A DNA stretch of 64,000 bases from Halichoerus grypus (GCF_964656455.1 NC_135718.1:146550262-146614261), one strand, 5' to 3'; positions 1 through 11,529 are shown, counted from the first letter of the stretch. The notes: a model not told the origin generated them from the sequence alone. Numbers and translations: made by a program.

Positions 1-186
1 GTGGCTCAGTCGGGTAGGCGTCTGCTTCTTGACTTCGGCTCAGGTCATGATCTCAGGGTCGTGGGATCGAGCCCCGCATCTGGCTCCACGCTCATCAGGG
101 CGTCTGCTTGAGATTCCCTCTCCCTCTTCCCCTGCCCCCACTCACGCTCTCTCTCCCTCTCTCCAATAAATAAATCTTTTTAAAAA
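1..186 (+). mobile_element. CAN SINE, cut by the window edge
   Basis: Starts inside the head at GTGGCTCAGTCGGG and continues through the B-box region GGGATCGAGCCC, the CT-rich body and an AATAAATAAATC tail. The first few bases of the element lie before position 1. It is tRNA-Lys derived and non-autonomous, mobilised by L1. Confidence 0.93.
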
Positions 187-196
187 ATGCAGGAGA

Positions 197-384
197 GGGA
201 CGCCTGGGTGGCTCAGTTGGTTAAGTGACTGCCTTCGGCTCAGGTCATGATCCTGGAGTCCCGGGATCGAGTCCCACATCGGGCTCCCTGCTTGGCAGGG
301 AGTCTGCTTCTTCCTCTGACCCTCCCCCTCTCATGCTCTCTCTCTCATTCTCTCTCTCAAATAAATAAATAAAAATATTTTTTA
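197..384 (+). mobile_element. CAN SINE, young-type body
   Basis: Head CGCCTGGGTGGCTCAG, B-box GGGATCGAGTCCC, and body CTCTGACCCTCC with CTCTCATGCTCTC and AAATAAATAAATAAA. The flanking direct repeat AAAAAATGCAGGA occurs at 182-194 and 385-397, so it inserted right at the A-rich tail of the preceding SINE. Confidence 0.95.
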
Positions 385-390
385 AAAAAA

Positions 391-990
391 TGCAGGAAGG
401 TAAATCCTAATGGTCCTTCACACCCTGATGAAAATAAATTCAGTTACATACTTAATTGCCAGTGTGTATAACGCTTTGACATAGCTTTGGTCATCACACA
501 TTTAATTTCATCTTCATAACTCTGCAATATAGCTTCTAGGTCTATTTCACAGCTCATGAGACTGAGGCTGGAGCAGTGATGTCATCTGGGCATATAGCGA
601 TAAGTAAGGGAGGTCTGTTCACCCTGCAGAGCGGGTCTCCCTTGGCTGCCCTACATAGTCTCCTGGGAAGGCTGTGGGGGCAGGACCTGCTGAGGGAGGG
701 CTGTGAACTCAGGGCCCACTGCAGGTGCATCTCGCTGCTGACAGCAAAACAGGTAGAGGGCCATGGTGACAGCCAGCCTGCTCACGGTGGCCCTGGTACC
801 CACACCTTCCTCCCAACCGTGGCCAGGACAAGGCAGGCAGGTCTAGGGCCGCTGACCATCTGAGGCCTGAAAGGGCCTGGTTCACTACAGTTAGTTTCTG
901 TGGTGTTATTAAGTAGAAAACATTTTTTTTTAATCTCTCATCTCTGTAACTTAGCCAGGTTAACAATGCACTTTAAATGGATTTCCTAGG
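391..990. other. Intronic stretch with one MIR remnant
   Basis: Around 490-580 the order CATTTAATTTCATC, ACTCTGCAATATAG, ATTTCACAGCTCATGAGACTGAG follows a reverse-strand MIR core. The remainder is unique sequence in which I recognise nothing. A frame at 576-863 is open but has no homology that I can see. Confidence 0.5.
490..580 (-). repeat. MIR fragment, antisense
   Basis: Contains the reverse-complement MIR order: TTTAAT-TTCAT-CTTCAT, then the TTCACAGCTCATGAGACTGAGG segment that corresponds to ACAGATGAGGAAACTGAGG. Diverged. Confidence 0.55.
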
Positions 991-1232
991 GGCGCCTGGG
1001 TGGCTCAGTTGGTTGAGCGTCTGACTCTTGATTTCAGCTCAGCCCATGATCTCAGGATCCTGGGATAGAGCCCCTGCATCGGGCTCCCTGCTCAGCGAGG
1101 AGCCTGCTTGGGATTCTCTCTCTCCCTCTCCTTCTGCCCCTCCCCCCACTTGCATGCACACACATGCTCTCTCTCTAAAATAAATAAATAAATCTTTTTT
1201 TTAAAAAAAGGCAAGTAAATAAATAAATAAAT
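991..1232 (+). mobile_element. CAN SINE, older subfamily
   Basis: Head GGCGCCTGGGTGGCTCAG, GACTCTTGATTTCAGCTCAG, CT-rich body and a long AAATAAATAAATC tail. Flanked by a 16-base direct repeat with two mismatches (975-990 AAATGGATTTCCTAGG and 1233-1248 AAATGGACTTCCCAGG), the mark of L1-mediated insertion. Confidence 0.95.
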
Positions 1233-1248
1233 AAATGGACTTCCCAGG

Positions 1249-1450
1249 AATATAGACTTGGAGTCCAGCTCTGGCACCTGTTAGTGATAGGGCTGTGGGT
1301 GAATGACATAGCCTCTCTGGGCCTCAGCTTCCACATCTGTGAAGTGGGCGTAAGGCTACTATGTACTCAATAGGATCGTTGTGAAGAGAGATGAGGTGCC
1401 TGCCCGGGTGCCGAGCGTGGGGCCTGGCGCGTGGGAAGCACTCATGGAAC
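1249..1450 (+). repeat. MIR, sense
   Basis: Ordered MIR landmarks: GGAGTCCAGCTCTGGCAC, GTGGGTGAATGACATAG, CCTCTCTGGGCCTCAG, CACATCTGTGAAGTGGG, AGGATCGTTGTGAAGAG, and a GGCGCGTGGGAAGCACTCA tail segment. An ancient, immobile mammalian SINE. Confidence 0.8.
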
Positions 1451-2365
1451 CGCGGGTGGGCCGGGGCCTTGGTGCCACATCCCCGTCCCGCTTGGCTTGA
1501 GGGCAGGAGCTGGGGAACGCCTGCCTCTTGGGGGACAGGGAAGCCGGTGTATTGTAGCCACCCCTTGAAGAAGGGGGCGCCTGCAGCGGGCAGTGCAGAC
1601 TGGGGGGTTAGTCGGCGCTTCATCAGCGAGCTCCAGGACGTAGGGTCCCCCTCACAGTCTTTCCTCAGCTCCCTCAGCGGAGGCGATGCCATGAGGGTTG
1701 GGAGCTGGGTCTTGCAGCAGGGGGAGGATTCTCAGGGAAAAGTGCCCTTTCCGGCTCCGCAGTTCCTCTCCTCAGCTAAGTCAGACTGTGGGCCCGAAAA
1801 ACCAGATCCGTGCTTTTCTAGAAATTGGGTGAAGTGAGGTGAGGAGGAGAAGCAAAGCAACAGGCTGGTCTCCACAGAGCCCAGCTTTGGGGTCCCACCT
1901 GTATTTTCCCTCGACCTGCGTCTGTTTTGTGTCTGTCTGGGGACCAGCCTTGTGAATGCAATTGTAATAGAAATAGGATCAGTGACTAAGAAAACTAATC
2001 CCTCGTGAATACATTCTGAAGATGGGAATGACTCAGCTGGAAGGAAATTGCAGAGGCAGTGGAGAGAGTCACCCCAAGAAGTGAGGCAGAAGGAACAGTG
2101 CCAAGGAGGCCCGGAACAGCAGTTATAGCCAGGGAAGGCCAGGCCACTGAGCCCTGTCTCCTGACATTGATCAACTCCGTGAGAACCTGGATCATGCAAC
2201 TTCCTGAACTCGATTTATATTCTCTTAGGCAAAATCTCTATGACCTGGGTGGAAATTTAGCCAGAGAGCAATAAAGAATGGTAAGCCACAGGTAATGAAC
2301 CAGCCTCTGGGAAGCCAGGAGCCCTGCTCTCTGGCTGGTTCTATTTCAAATATTACCGGAAATTA
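1451..2365. other. Unique GC-rich intron, nothing recognised
   Basis: No repeat family, RNA gene or convincing exon seen. Open frames on both strands (1391-1837 forward, 1732-2199 reverse) overlap each other, lack family resemblance, and are expected in GC-rich DNA. Confidence 0.5.
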
Positions 2366-2480
2366 GATAATAGTGAACATTTACCGAGTAGTTATTAGGT
2401 ACCAGGAGCTGGGCTGCAAACTTTAATGACCTGCATTCATTGGGTCCCCTCAAAAGCTCTGGGCAGGAGGCTTCCCAGAC
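2366..2480 (-). repeat. MIR fragment, antisense
   Basis: ATAGTGAACATTTACCGAG, TTATTAGGTACCAGGAGCTG and GACCTGCATTCATTGGGTC follow the order of the MIR 3' half read in reverse. Confidence 0.65.
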
Positions 2481-4055
2481 CAGGAACGACTTGATAGTTG
2501 TCTGACATGTAAAGACATTTTCTTGGACCTTGTGAGCACGAATTTTCCCCCACTGCAGGTGGCCAAAAAGAAGTGAGTCCCAGTTACCTGTAAGGAAAGC
2601 AGGAAACTCAGTACATTTCCAGAACAGACGATAGGTGCAGCAGGGACACTGCACATGAACCTCACAGTCGGTGTGTCCTTGCTGGCTGCCAGCTATTTGG
2701 GCCTCTGTGACAGGTAGCCCTGGACATGTCTGAGCTCTCTGGCTATCTCTCTGCAGGGGTGAGATCGTTCATATCAAGTGTCCCCACTTGACAGCCAACC
2801 TCTGAAAGCAGAGGCCCATTTACTGGGGTGCAGAGAGCAAATGTGAACCCATTATAACCCTGTCCTTCCTTTCCCTGCCCATCAGTCTTAGAGAGAGTCC
2901 TACTTCTAACAAACTGCATAAATGTGGGATCTTCTTGATGGAGAGAACAGCAGGTGCCGCGGGCAGGGCCCTCCTTGGACAGATCCCAGCCACCTGGACC
3001 TTGCAGTTGCTTGATCCAGGGGACATATGAAAGAGAAGGATCAGGTCCAGGCCACCATTTCTGGGAGGGTCAGGAGAACCCTGTCAACAATGGCCTGTAA
3101 TGGTCTTCCCACAGAGGCCTTTAACTTCCTACCCTCCAGGTTTGGTCGTCAGAGTTCATACCAGTGACTTTGTCTCTCTCCACTGCTGAAGAGACCTTTC
3201 CACTGCTCAACAGGGGCCTTGCAGGTTTCTCTGTCATTCCTCACATTTCAGGGGCACAGGACCTTCCAAAGCATGACTGTATGGTGTTAGTGCACGTTCA
3301 CCCTACAAAGAATGCCCAGTATTACGTGCAGAGGCACTCGGACCTTGCGCCTGTCCTAGGACAGTGTCATCCCAGTGGGTCTTCACAGTATCCCCGAGCC
3401 CTGCTACGTGAGGTATCAGAAACCATGTCTCCCATAGTTGGGGGCTGCAATCTGCTCTCCCAAACTGGGGACTCCCTCCTTGGGTTTTCTGTGGGACTTG
3501 GTTCCAAGTGTCCTGGAGTCTGCGGTGACTGATGCCCGCCTAGCCAGCAGCCGATGTGCCTGTGACATCTGCTCACCGCGTCAGTGGCCAAGCAAGAAAG
3601 GAGTGGGGGCGTTAATGAGGAGCTCGGCTTGGGGCAGCAGCATAGGGGAGGGAAGGCCTGTGATTTCTCACCACTTGCCCGGCCTCGGCCACAGGAAGAG
3701 AAGATAATGAACAGTGTCCAGAACAGCCGAAGGAAGAGAGCAGTCACGGTCTCTTACCGCCCGACTCTTCAGAGATGCCCAGCTGTGCCGAAGGAGGAGG
3801 CGAAGTCAGGATTTCACGACCCCCGGGGCCAGGGCCAGTGATAAAGCCCTGCTCGTTTCCTTTTGAAGACAGCTCTTCATCTTCTCTGGATCCGAGGGCT
3901 CCAGCCCGGTTTCCCTGGCAACTGGGCTGACTTCCCGTGGCAAAGGTCAGCGTGCGGTGGGGTGCAGGCCGACCCGCCACAGTGGTATTGGGGGCGGGGG
4001 GAGGCCCCCGGTGAGGACAGGAGCAGGAGAACATGAAAGCAGGCCTCTCGGGCAA
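2481..4055. other. Unique intron, nothing recognised in most of it
   Basis: No clear repeat in 2481-3720. From 3720 the sequence becomes CpG-dense (separate entry). Open frames here are short and mutually overlapping. Confidence 0.5.
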
Positions 4056-4380
4056 CGTCAGGCGCCGGAAATATTCTTCTCCTGAGTCCCCATCTGAGAT
4101 GAGGAAACGGGCATAAATCGGGGAAGTAACTCGCCCTGGGTCACGTGGCGCAGACACTGGAGAACCAGGAATTAGATCGATGGTGGGGCGGGTTTAACTT
4201 CCTTCCAGAGAAACTGTCCGGCGCTGCCACTGACCACCCATGGGGAAGGGGAGCGCTTGAAGCTGCTTCCCTTGGAGAGGAGACAGGTGCGCCGTGACCC
4301 GCATGGGGGCCGTGTGGGCTTCCGGCCCACAGGTGGGAGCAGGTGGGCTCTCGGTGGCCGCCTGTCCCCAGCAGCGGCTC
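3721..4380. promoter_or_regulatory. CpG-dense intronic patch
   Basis: By hand count there are about 40 CpG dinucleotides in 660 bases at roughly 58% GC, an observed/expected ratio near 0.7, whereas bulk mammalian DNA is near 0.2. It overlaps a MIR fragment. There is no TATA box or other promoter signature that I can defend, so a regulatory role is only a possibility. Confidence 0.35.
4060..4180 (-). repeat. MIR-like fragment, antisense
   Basis: CATCTGAGATGAGGAAACGG, GAAGTAACTCGCCCTGGGTC and ACTGGAGAACCAGGAATTAG match the order GATGAGGAAACTGAGG, GTAACTTGCCCAAGGTC, CCAGGATT of reverse-oriented MIR. Confidence 0.65.
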
Positions 4381-6420
4381 TGGGGTCACCACAGAGACTT
4401 GGGGGCCCAAAGCAGGCCTGGAAGTCCACACTTGTGCTCTTTCTTACCAGGCAGAGCAACTCAGGATGAAAACTTGCTGAGAACAGCAGAGGCTCCCAGG
4501 ACGACTGGCAATTTGAGTTTCTTAGAGGCAGACAATATGTTGGTACCAGATGTCATTTTAAGCTAAAAACCTATGGTTATGTTACTTAGATGATCTTCTT
4601 TATTTACTCTAACCCATAATCCAGAAGCCATTCTCCATTTAACGTGGGCCGTTGAGCATTCCTACGAGAACCACAGCCTGTATTTTTGGGTGTTGCCATT
4701 CCCAGCTGGGGCATTTCATTTCTGACTGCAGCTTGCTGCATTTAGGGTCTGATCGTCTCTGAGTTGATTCTGTCACTGGTCCTCAGCAGTTCACATCTTA
4801 CTCCTCTCGGCTCAGGGAGTGTCACCCCCCAAAGTGGTTCCTAATTTGCTCCCCTGCTCCAGCCCCAGAGACTGTCTCCTGCCTGGGAGGGTCTGTGCAT
4901 CACTCACTGTATCTATCACTTGGGCGGTTCCCTGCTCATTTCCCCATGCCCCCTTCTCAGCAGGGCTGAGGAGAGGCATGACTAAGGGGGTTTGGGGGGC
5001 GGTCCCTGGGGGTTCAGGAGCCCTGGGCCAGGGGCAGGGCAGCCCCAACAGTGTGCATGGAAGTCCAGGTTGTATAGCTCCGCTGGAAAACCGTGGTGGG
5101 GGCCCTCCTCCTGGGGCAGCCCCTCTGCAGCCCTCCCCCGGTGGCTCTGACAGCCCATGCCGCAGCGCTGGGAAGCCAGGGAGAGCGCCCACACCGTGGG
5201 CCGGCACCTGTGACGCCTGGGCGTGCCTCTACCCACGTCCCTCTGGCCTGGCCACGTCAGCTGCCCTGGCCTGCCACCTCTTGTGGGACTGGGGCAGTCG
5301 GAGGGCCTGTCATTGAGTTGTTCGTGCTCAAAGGAAAGGAAGCTGCCCCCACCCCTGCCCCGGGAAGCCGCCCTGCCCACAGGGCCTGGCAAGCTGTTTG
5401 GGAAGGGGGAAACGCGGCCACCTACGGCCCTGCGTGCCAGCCAGCTAGCTCCTGCAGGCCCCGCGAGGGTGGGTGCAGGAGGATGGAGAGCGCCGTGCCT
5501 ACTGAGGATGGCCAGGAGGGTCTGGGCGGCCAGATCGGCCTGCCAGTTTGGCCACCTTGGCAGGTGGTTTTAGCTCTCGTGTTCTTATATATTAAATGTG
5601 CAGAAGGGTGGCTGTGGATGCAACGCCCTACTCTGTCTGGCAGGTCCTAGTGCATAAGCCACGGCAACTAGTACTGCTGTGGTTATTGCTGTCACTGCAA
5701 CAGAAGTCTTGTCCCTCTCTGCACCCGTCAGCCTCTGCCGGCCCCAACGGGCCTCGGCGACCCTCAGGGTTCCCTCCAGAATACGTAGGCATTTTGATTC
5801 ACAGCAGCATCCGTACAGGGCCAACATGTTCACGGCAGAAGAATTAAGGCACATTCGGTCCCCACATCTACAGGACCCCCCTGCACTGTCAGCCTTCTAA
5901 GGAAGGTACAGACAGGAGCAGAGGGAAGTCTGCTCAGGACAGGACAGCATGGGGCCAGACTCTCAGCCCCAGTGCAGCATGGCCAAGGGCTCTGCTGGGT
6001 CCACCTTGATCGGAAAATGCCCACAGCCGCACTCTGTCAGAGAGCAGATGCCCGTGTGGACACGCTCCCCCAGGTGGGGAGGTCCTGCCACCGCATGGAG
6101 GTGGGTCCCTACTGGGAGCACAGGACGCATCTGCCCTCCACAGCAGGGCAGGGGGCCTTCTGCTTCTGTCCTCCAGCTCCCGGCTGCCGCTCCTGGCTCC
6201 ATTGGGGCCCACGTGACTTTGAGTCGCAGCACTCCTGGTCCTGCTCTTCAGCTGCCACCATTTTTCTCTTGGCTGTGACCACAGGCACTTTCCTCGGCAC
6301 TGTCCCCCCCAGAAAGCTTCTTCTCTGCGGCTACATTCAGAGCCTCCTGTGTGAGGTCAGCCCTGATCCCGACCTCCTGCTTCCTCTCCAGCCTCTGGCT
6401 CTGTAAAGTGTGGCCTCAAA
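4190..6420. other. GC-rich unique intron, nothing recognised
   Basis: High GC with a modest CpG level in 4930-5560 (hand ratio near 0.4, below island level). Several open frames on both strands are compositional. A block at 5949-6406 is open in more than one frame but has no recognisable product. Confidence 0.5.
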
Positions 6421-6439
6421 ACTCTCTCTCTCTCACACA

Positions 6440-6480
<41 letters not shown>
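6421..6480. repeat. Compound (CT)n(CA)n microsatellite
   Basis: A short CT run joins about 23 CA units, interrupted once by CATACA. Likely length-polymorphic. Confidence 0.95.
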
Positions 6481-6483
<3 letters not shown>

Positions 6484-7424
6484 TTCACACTGAGGACCTC
6501 TCTCCCCTGGTCCCCATGCCCCCTTCTCTCCCCAGGGAGTTGCCATTGTTCCCAGGACTAGTCAGTTTCCCTTCCCAGCAGCCCTGTCCTTGTATCATCC
6601 CAGCCAATCAGGATGCATCAATTCTTCCCTAAAAATCAATGCCTGCCTCACCTCCAGTGCCTCATCTTGTCTGCGAATTTTGTTGCTTTCTTTAACAAAA
6701 TAATAAAGAACACTTTCCTTGTGACCCTCTTGCCTGCCGACTCCCGGCCCCTGCGAGGTCTCTGCTGAACAGGACTGCCTTATTTTGCAAAGAATTGCTC
6801 TGACACACTTTCCTCTCATATGTGTCCTCCATTAATTTAGCACAGATTTCATGTCTTAGAGGCTTAGCATGTGAGAAGGGACAGAAAGACATTTTATGTA
6901 AAAGGAAGCAAGCCCTTTGCTTTAAAGTGGGGGTTCTATAGGGCCTGGCATGTCATATTTTGGTTCTTTTTCCTTCTGCTTTTGGCCCAGGAAAAAAGGG
7001 CATGATCGGACCCCTCTTCTCTTGGTAAAAGTAATGGGAAGGGCAAGTACTTGGAATAGGTACATAAAAATTAGAATTTATGACCATCTGCATGTTTGTG
7101 CTGCCATTCACAACGGCCATATACAACTAGACCTGAGGCACCACCTGGCTGTGTGTTCCTACCACCCTTTTCCACCCAATACCTCTTCTGGGTCTTTCCT
7201 TACAAACTGACATGCCCCACTTTAAAAAACAGGAGTATCTATTTTTAAAGAAACTTGTAAAATAGGAAAAATGAATGGGTGCTCATTTGTACTGTACACC
7301 AAGAGTTTTCGGTTCCAAAATGCTTCTCTGCAAGGCTCCTTTAATGGGTTGCTGCCCCAGTATATTTGTTTCTCGGCATATCCTTAACTCCGGCTGAAGT
7401 TTGCAAGTGGACCTGAAGGAGCAT
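6481..7424. other. Unique intron, nothing recognised
   Basis: No repeat family or RNA gene recognised. The sequence becomes AT-richer after about 6600. Confidence 0.45.
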
Positions 7425-7560
7425 AGGTCTGGGGCTCGGGAGCGGCCCGGCTTTAGTCCTGGCATGGCTGCTTAGTGGCAAGTCAGAAGGTCTCTGAGAT
7501 CCAGTGTGTTCCTCTGTAAAATGGGCATCATTGGAGGATTAAGTTACTTATTCCTTCATT
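7425..7560 (+). repeat. MIR fragment, sense
   Basis: GGTCTGGGGCTCGGGAG, CTGGCATGGCTGCTTAGTGG, TCCTCTGTAAAATGGGCATC and GGAGGATTAAGTTACTTA are MIR landmarks in order. Confidence 0.7.
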
Positions 7561-8419
7561 CATCAAAAATGTGGATTAGAATGACTTTTCTTAGGGCCTC
7601 TTCACTCTCACCTTAGCAAGCAAAAATAATCAGACAGACGGCACCAAATTTAAGGAATGATGTTTGGGGCGGTTAGGCCTATAATCAAAGCTATGCTGCA
7701 AACACAAAACTCCCTTTGGGGAGCCTGTTCCCCAGGGGCTCCAAGGGCCAGGACTGGATTTCTAGGGGGCAAGGCTGGCTTGCAGCTGAGGAGCATGGAG
7801 TAAAGGAAAACCAAGGTCTCTGTCCTAGATGACAGGCTTAAGGAAGCTTGAAGCTTGAAGACCAACAGGCAGCGAATAGGCAGAGAACCAGCCCTGAATC
7901 CATGATGGATGGTCAACAGGAGGGGCAGAGCAGGACTACCTGGGCGCAAGGAGAAGGTAGAGGGGCGGTGGAGAGCACTTACGACCCCGAGGGGTCCCTT
8001 TACAGGGGTGCCTGCTGGGGAGGATTGAGAGCACCAGGCAGGTTTGGGAGTGCAGGGTGCACCGAGGGCAGCCTGGGATCCCCTTCGGGGAGGAGGAGCG
8101 GGGCCGTGCCCGCCATCAGAGGGACACTTGCCCAATGCTCTTTATTCTCCACACCAGTGCTCACCTTCATTGGCACAGATAATTAGCATTGATGGCAGCT
8201 TAGTACCTAATTATTTCTGGCTCATGTTTACTAAGTGTATTACAGGCAGTTTGGACAGATATTCTCCCTGAGAGCCAGGTTCTGGAAAATTCATCAGAAA
8301 AATAGAATCTTGGTACATAAGGCTCCCACCCTTTTTGTGTTTCAGAAAAAATGGTAGCTCAACCATGTGGACCCCAGTTTCTGGGTTCTCCAGCTATCCT
8401 GCCTCTGTGAGAGCAGGGT
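7561..8419. other. Unique intron, nothing recognised
   Basis: No repeat recognised. 8155-8280 is AT-rich with ATTAGCATTGATGGC and CTAATTATTTCTGG and could be a conserved element, but nothing specific supports this. Confidence 0.4.
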
Positions 8420-8645
8420 GAGTGTGGTAGACAACATACAGAATGCAGATGGAGGTTTGAGACCAGTCTCCGTCACTTACTCACTGCTGGACCTTAAGAA
8501 AAATCACTTAACCTTTCTGAACTTTGGTTTCTTTGGCTCTAAAATGGAGGACATACCATCAACTTCACTGGATTATTTTGAGGATTAAATGGGGTTATTA
8601 AGGAGTATTTTGTGAAGTGTAAAGTGCTAAGCCAGTATTTGGCTC
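8420..8645 (+). repeat. MIR, sense, near full length
   Basis: GTCACTTACTCACTGCTGGA, AATCACTTAACCTTTCTGAA, GGCTCTAAAATGGAGGACAT, TTTTGAGGATTAAATGGGG and GTGTAAAGTGCTAAGCCAG follow the MIR consensus order. Confidence 0.85.
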
Positions 8646-8798
8646 TGGTGATTTTCCCATTGGGTCAGTCACAGATGCAGAGCATCTCCGTGGCAACAGA
8701 AGGTGGGAGACCCACAAAGAATTATGTTTGAGAGCCCACCTCCTTGCATCAACCCGACCACACCATCGTCCCCTCTCACCTTGTCTTCCCTCACTCTT

Positions 8799-9010
8799 TT
8801 TTTTTTTAGGATTTATTTATTTTATTTTAGAGAGAACAAGAGAGTGCAAGATGGTGGAGAGGCAGAGGAAGAGGGAGAGAGAGAATCCCAAGCAGACTCC
8901 CCTCTGAGGGCAGAGCCCAACTCGGGGCTCGATCCCGGGACCCTGAGATCATGACCTGAGCCGAAACCAAGAGTCCAACGCTTAACCCACTGAGCCACCC
9001 AGGCGCCCCG
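8799..9010 (-). mobile_element. CAN SINE, antisense
   Basis: Starts with a T-rich tail, then the reverse body (GGGAGAGAGAGAATC), GATCCCGGGACCCTGAGATC and the terminal head GAGCCACCCAGGCGCCCC. A perfect 16-base direct repeat GTCTTCCCTCACTCTT flanks it at 8783-8798 and 9011-9026. Confidence 0.97.
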
Positions 9011-9194
9011 GTCTTCCCTCACTCTTAGCCCAACTCCACGTTCAAGTCATTCAGAAGCTATCTCCTGCGCCCTCTCTTCCCCGGGCCATTCTCCCTCCTC
9101 CTCTGCCACTCAGTCTTCATCCGGGATCCGGGATCCCATGCGGGACGTGTCCAAACCCCACATTACCCCAGGCTAGGTCATCCACCTCCCACAC

Positions 9195-9345
9195 CTCGGT
9201 CCCCTTTAAAACAGGACAGTGCTACTTCCCACCTCCCTGGGTGGTGGTGAGGATTAATAAGTGAACGCGTGCGAAGCGCTGGGAAGGATGCCCGTGCAGA
9301 GCAGGCCCTCGATCAGCGCTGGCTGTCATTGCCATCACCACCTGT
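9195..9345 (+). repeat. MIR 3' half, sense, CpG-rich
   Basis: TTTAAAACAGGACAGTGC, GTGGTGAGGATTAATAAGTG, GTGCGAAGCGCTGGGAAGG and CAGGCCCTCGATCAGCGCTG match the MIR 3' half, with unusually well kept CpG sites. Confidence 0.7.
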
Positions 9346-9499
9346 TTCTCTCCCCAGCTGGCTTTCACGCTTCTCCTACCTCCCCTAGGATGACATGTCT
9401 TTGTCCCCAAATATCCCACACTGCACTGAACTGATCTGCCGCTAAGCCTGTCCTCCCCAAATAACGTCAACATTGCCTGGGATGTCAACAGCCCTGTCT

Positions 9500-9590
9500 T
9501 AAGTCTCGGTGTCCCCCGCACCGGGGACAGCGCCAGGCACAGGGCAAGTGCTCGAGACATCATGGAACTAAATTTAAAATGAGCCATACC
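9500..9590 (+). repeat. L2 3' end fragment, sense
   Basis: GGGGACAGCGCCAGGCACAG, GGGCAAGTGCTCGAGACATC and GGAACTAAATTT resemble the L2 3' terminus. Short and diverged. Confidence 0.45.
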
Positions 9591-10759
9591 TTTGAGGCAG
9601 TTTTTCTTATTGATTTTGATCGGGGTAACATTCCTTCAGCGGGGCTTGGTGTAGCCGGAGAAGGATGGACTTAACCTGCGATGCTGGGAGGCTCTTCTGT
9701 TGTCATCATTGCCACGGCCACCTCCTTTGGCTCATGGCACGTACTTCCCCTATGACTACTGTTCAGCCCAGTCTTCCTGTTGAATAAAGGGTCCGTTTCC
9801 TTGGCTGGGCATTGATGTGCCCGGCCAGGGGCTGGGCTGGTTCGTGTATCAGTGAATGGGCAGATGGCTGTGGGGTCCTGACTTGGAAAATGGAGCCCTG
9901 AGCAGTGGCGCATGTGGGATAGGATTTTCAGTCCCTCGGTTTTCACGTTGACATCTTTCAACCCACAGCAGTGCACGGGGTCAGAAAGGAGGCACTGGGA
10001 ATGGGAGGGCCTGGGAGGGACAGGCGGAGCTTGGATAACTGACCTTCGTACGAACCTTTGTATTTAAAAAGAGCTACTTCTGCAAGTGGCTATTAGCAGC
10101 TTCCCGTGTGGCTTTCCATCGCTACCTCTGCTGTTCGGCTTTATCCTTGCTGCCAGGAGGACCAAGAGCCCCAGTGCGGCTCAGGAACCGTGGGAGCCGA
10201 GTCTTGCTGAGTCCACGCAGTGCTGCTGACCACAGGGCTCCAGCCCATGAGGAAAAGCTGCTGTTCGATCCCCACCAAAGTTATGTGCAAAGAGCTCCGT
10301 GCCTCCCAGAGAGCTCCCTCCTGCAGAATCCAAGGGATCCCCATGAAATTCCAAGTATCCCTCAGACGCCTGGAGCGCAGGGCCACCCCTGCCACAGGGA
10401 CGTGGGCAACATGGGCCCCTCCGTGGAGCCCTGTCCTCCTTCCGGGTCCATTTCCTAGCTCCCTGGGCACTCTGGATGCCCCGGCTGCACCCCATCTGGA
10501 GGCAGCCCCTACCCCTTCTGGGAGCCCTAAAACAGACCATCCTTCACTCTGCTCTTCCAAAATCTTAAATTCAATCAGTCACTCTCAGGTGTTCCCACTA
10601 GGCTTCCTTCATCTCTTGAGCCCTCTGCTTTCTCCCTGCCCATCCCACCACGTTCCTCCTCCTCCCTTCTCAGTAGTCAGCCCTACCACTCCTTCTCCAG
10701 TACTCTCCATCCTCTTGCCTCCTGCAGACATTCACTCCCCCCACCCCACATGCTTATGA
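9591..10759. other. Unique intron; pyrimidine-rich at its 3' end
   Basis: No repeat or exon recognised. Positions 10540-10745 are strongly C/T-rich. Open frames at 10108-10458 and 10220-10759 (forward) and 10141-10560 (reverse) overlap and show no known domain. Confidence 0.45.
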
Positions 10760-11275
10760 AATCCCACCGTGTGCCCGAGTGTGGCAGGTACTCGGTCTGT
10801 GGTGATAGCCAGAGTCCGCGTGTTCTAGCCCACATGAAGACATGGACGTTAAAGCACAGTCACACTCATGCATTTATGTAATTGCAAATGGTGATACATT
10901 CTGTGAATCAGAAAAAGCACAGGGTTCTGGAAGAGAAACCTAGTTTAGTTCAGCGTTGGGGAAGGGAGGGTGTGTGCAGATCAGGGAAGATCCCAGAGAA
11001 AACACCACTGGCACTTAGAGCTAAGGGTTATTCCGAGTTACCCACGTAAATAGGGGGAAAAATGCTTCCCGGATGGCATGTGCCAAGGTCCTGGTGCAGG
11101 GCAGAGTCTGGTATGTTTCAGGACTACAAGGCGAGCGGGTGGGGATGGAGCGCTGAGAGAACAGGGGAGCGTGGTATGAGAGGAAGCTGCGGGGAGAGCC
11201 GGAGGCTGGATTACGCAGGGTGAGTGGAGAAAGTGAGGGGGTTGGGATTTATTCTACCTGTAATAGGAACAGTCG
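10760..11275 (-). repeat. L2 LINE fragment, antisense
   Basis: Reads as reverse-complement L2: CAGGTACTCGGTCTG, then GGCATGTGCCAAGGTCCTGG, GCGAGCGGGTGGGGATGGAG, CTGGATTACGCAGGG and GTTGGGATTTATTCTACC. The same landmarks recur in the antisense L2 copies at 20815 and 45945 of this window. Confidence 0.7.
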
Positions 11276-11529
11276 CAAGCTGGGGTGGCTGCCAAGCCAG
11301 AGTCTGCCTCCTCTGCCCCCCATCTGGGTGGCTGGGGGCTGGGGGAAAAGGTGACACAGCCCTCCAGAAGCCAGGTGCGCTAGGATGGTCAAGAAGCACT
11401 TCCCAGAGGACTGTAGGGTGGAAATGTCTTGGCCACAGCTGGATGTCACTCGATAAAGCCAGGAAATTGTAATGGGCATAAAACCTAGTGGTCCACATAC
11501 TTCCCGTGTAACCCACACGGTGGCTCCTG

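Noticed and set aside
4930..5560. CpG island
   Set aside because: High GC, but a hand-counted CpG ratio of only about 0.4.
5093..5650. Long forward open frame of 185 codons
   Set aside because: Overlapped by open frames on the other strand and in other phases, in GC-rich DNA. Low-complexity Pro/Ala/Gly composition, no domain, no splice context.
10108..10759. Overlapping open frames that might be an exon
   Set aside because: Open on both strands, pyrimidine-rich at the end, no conserved motif.
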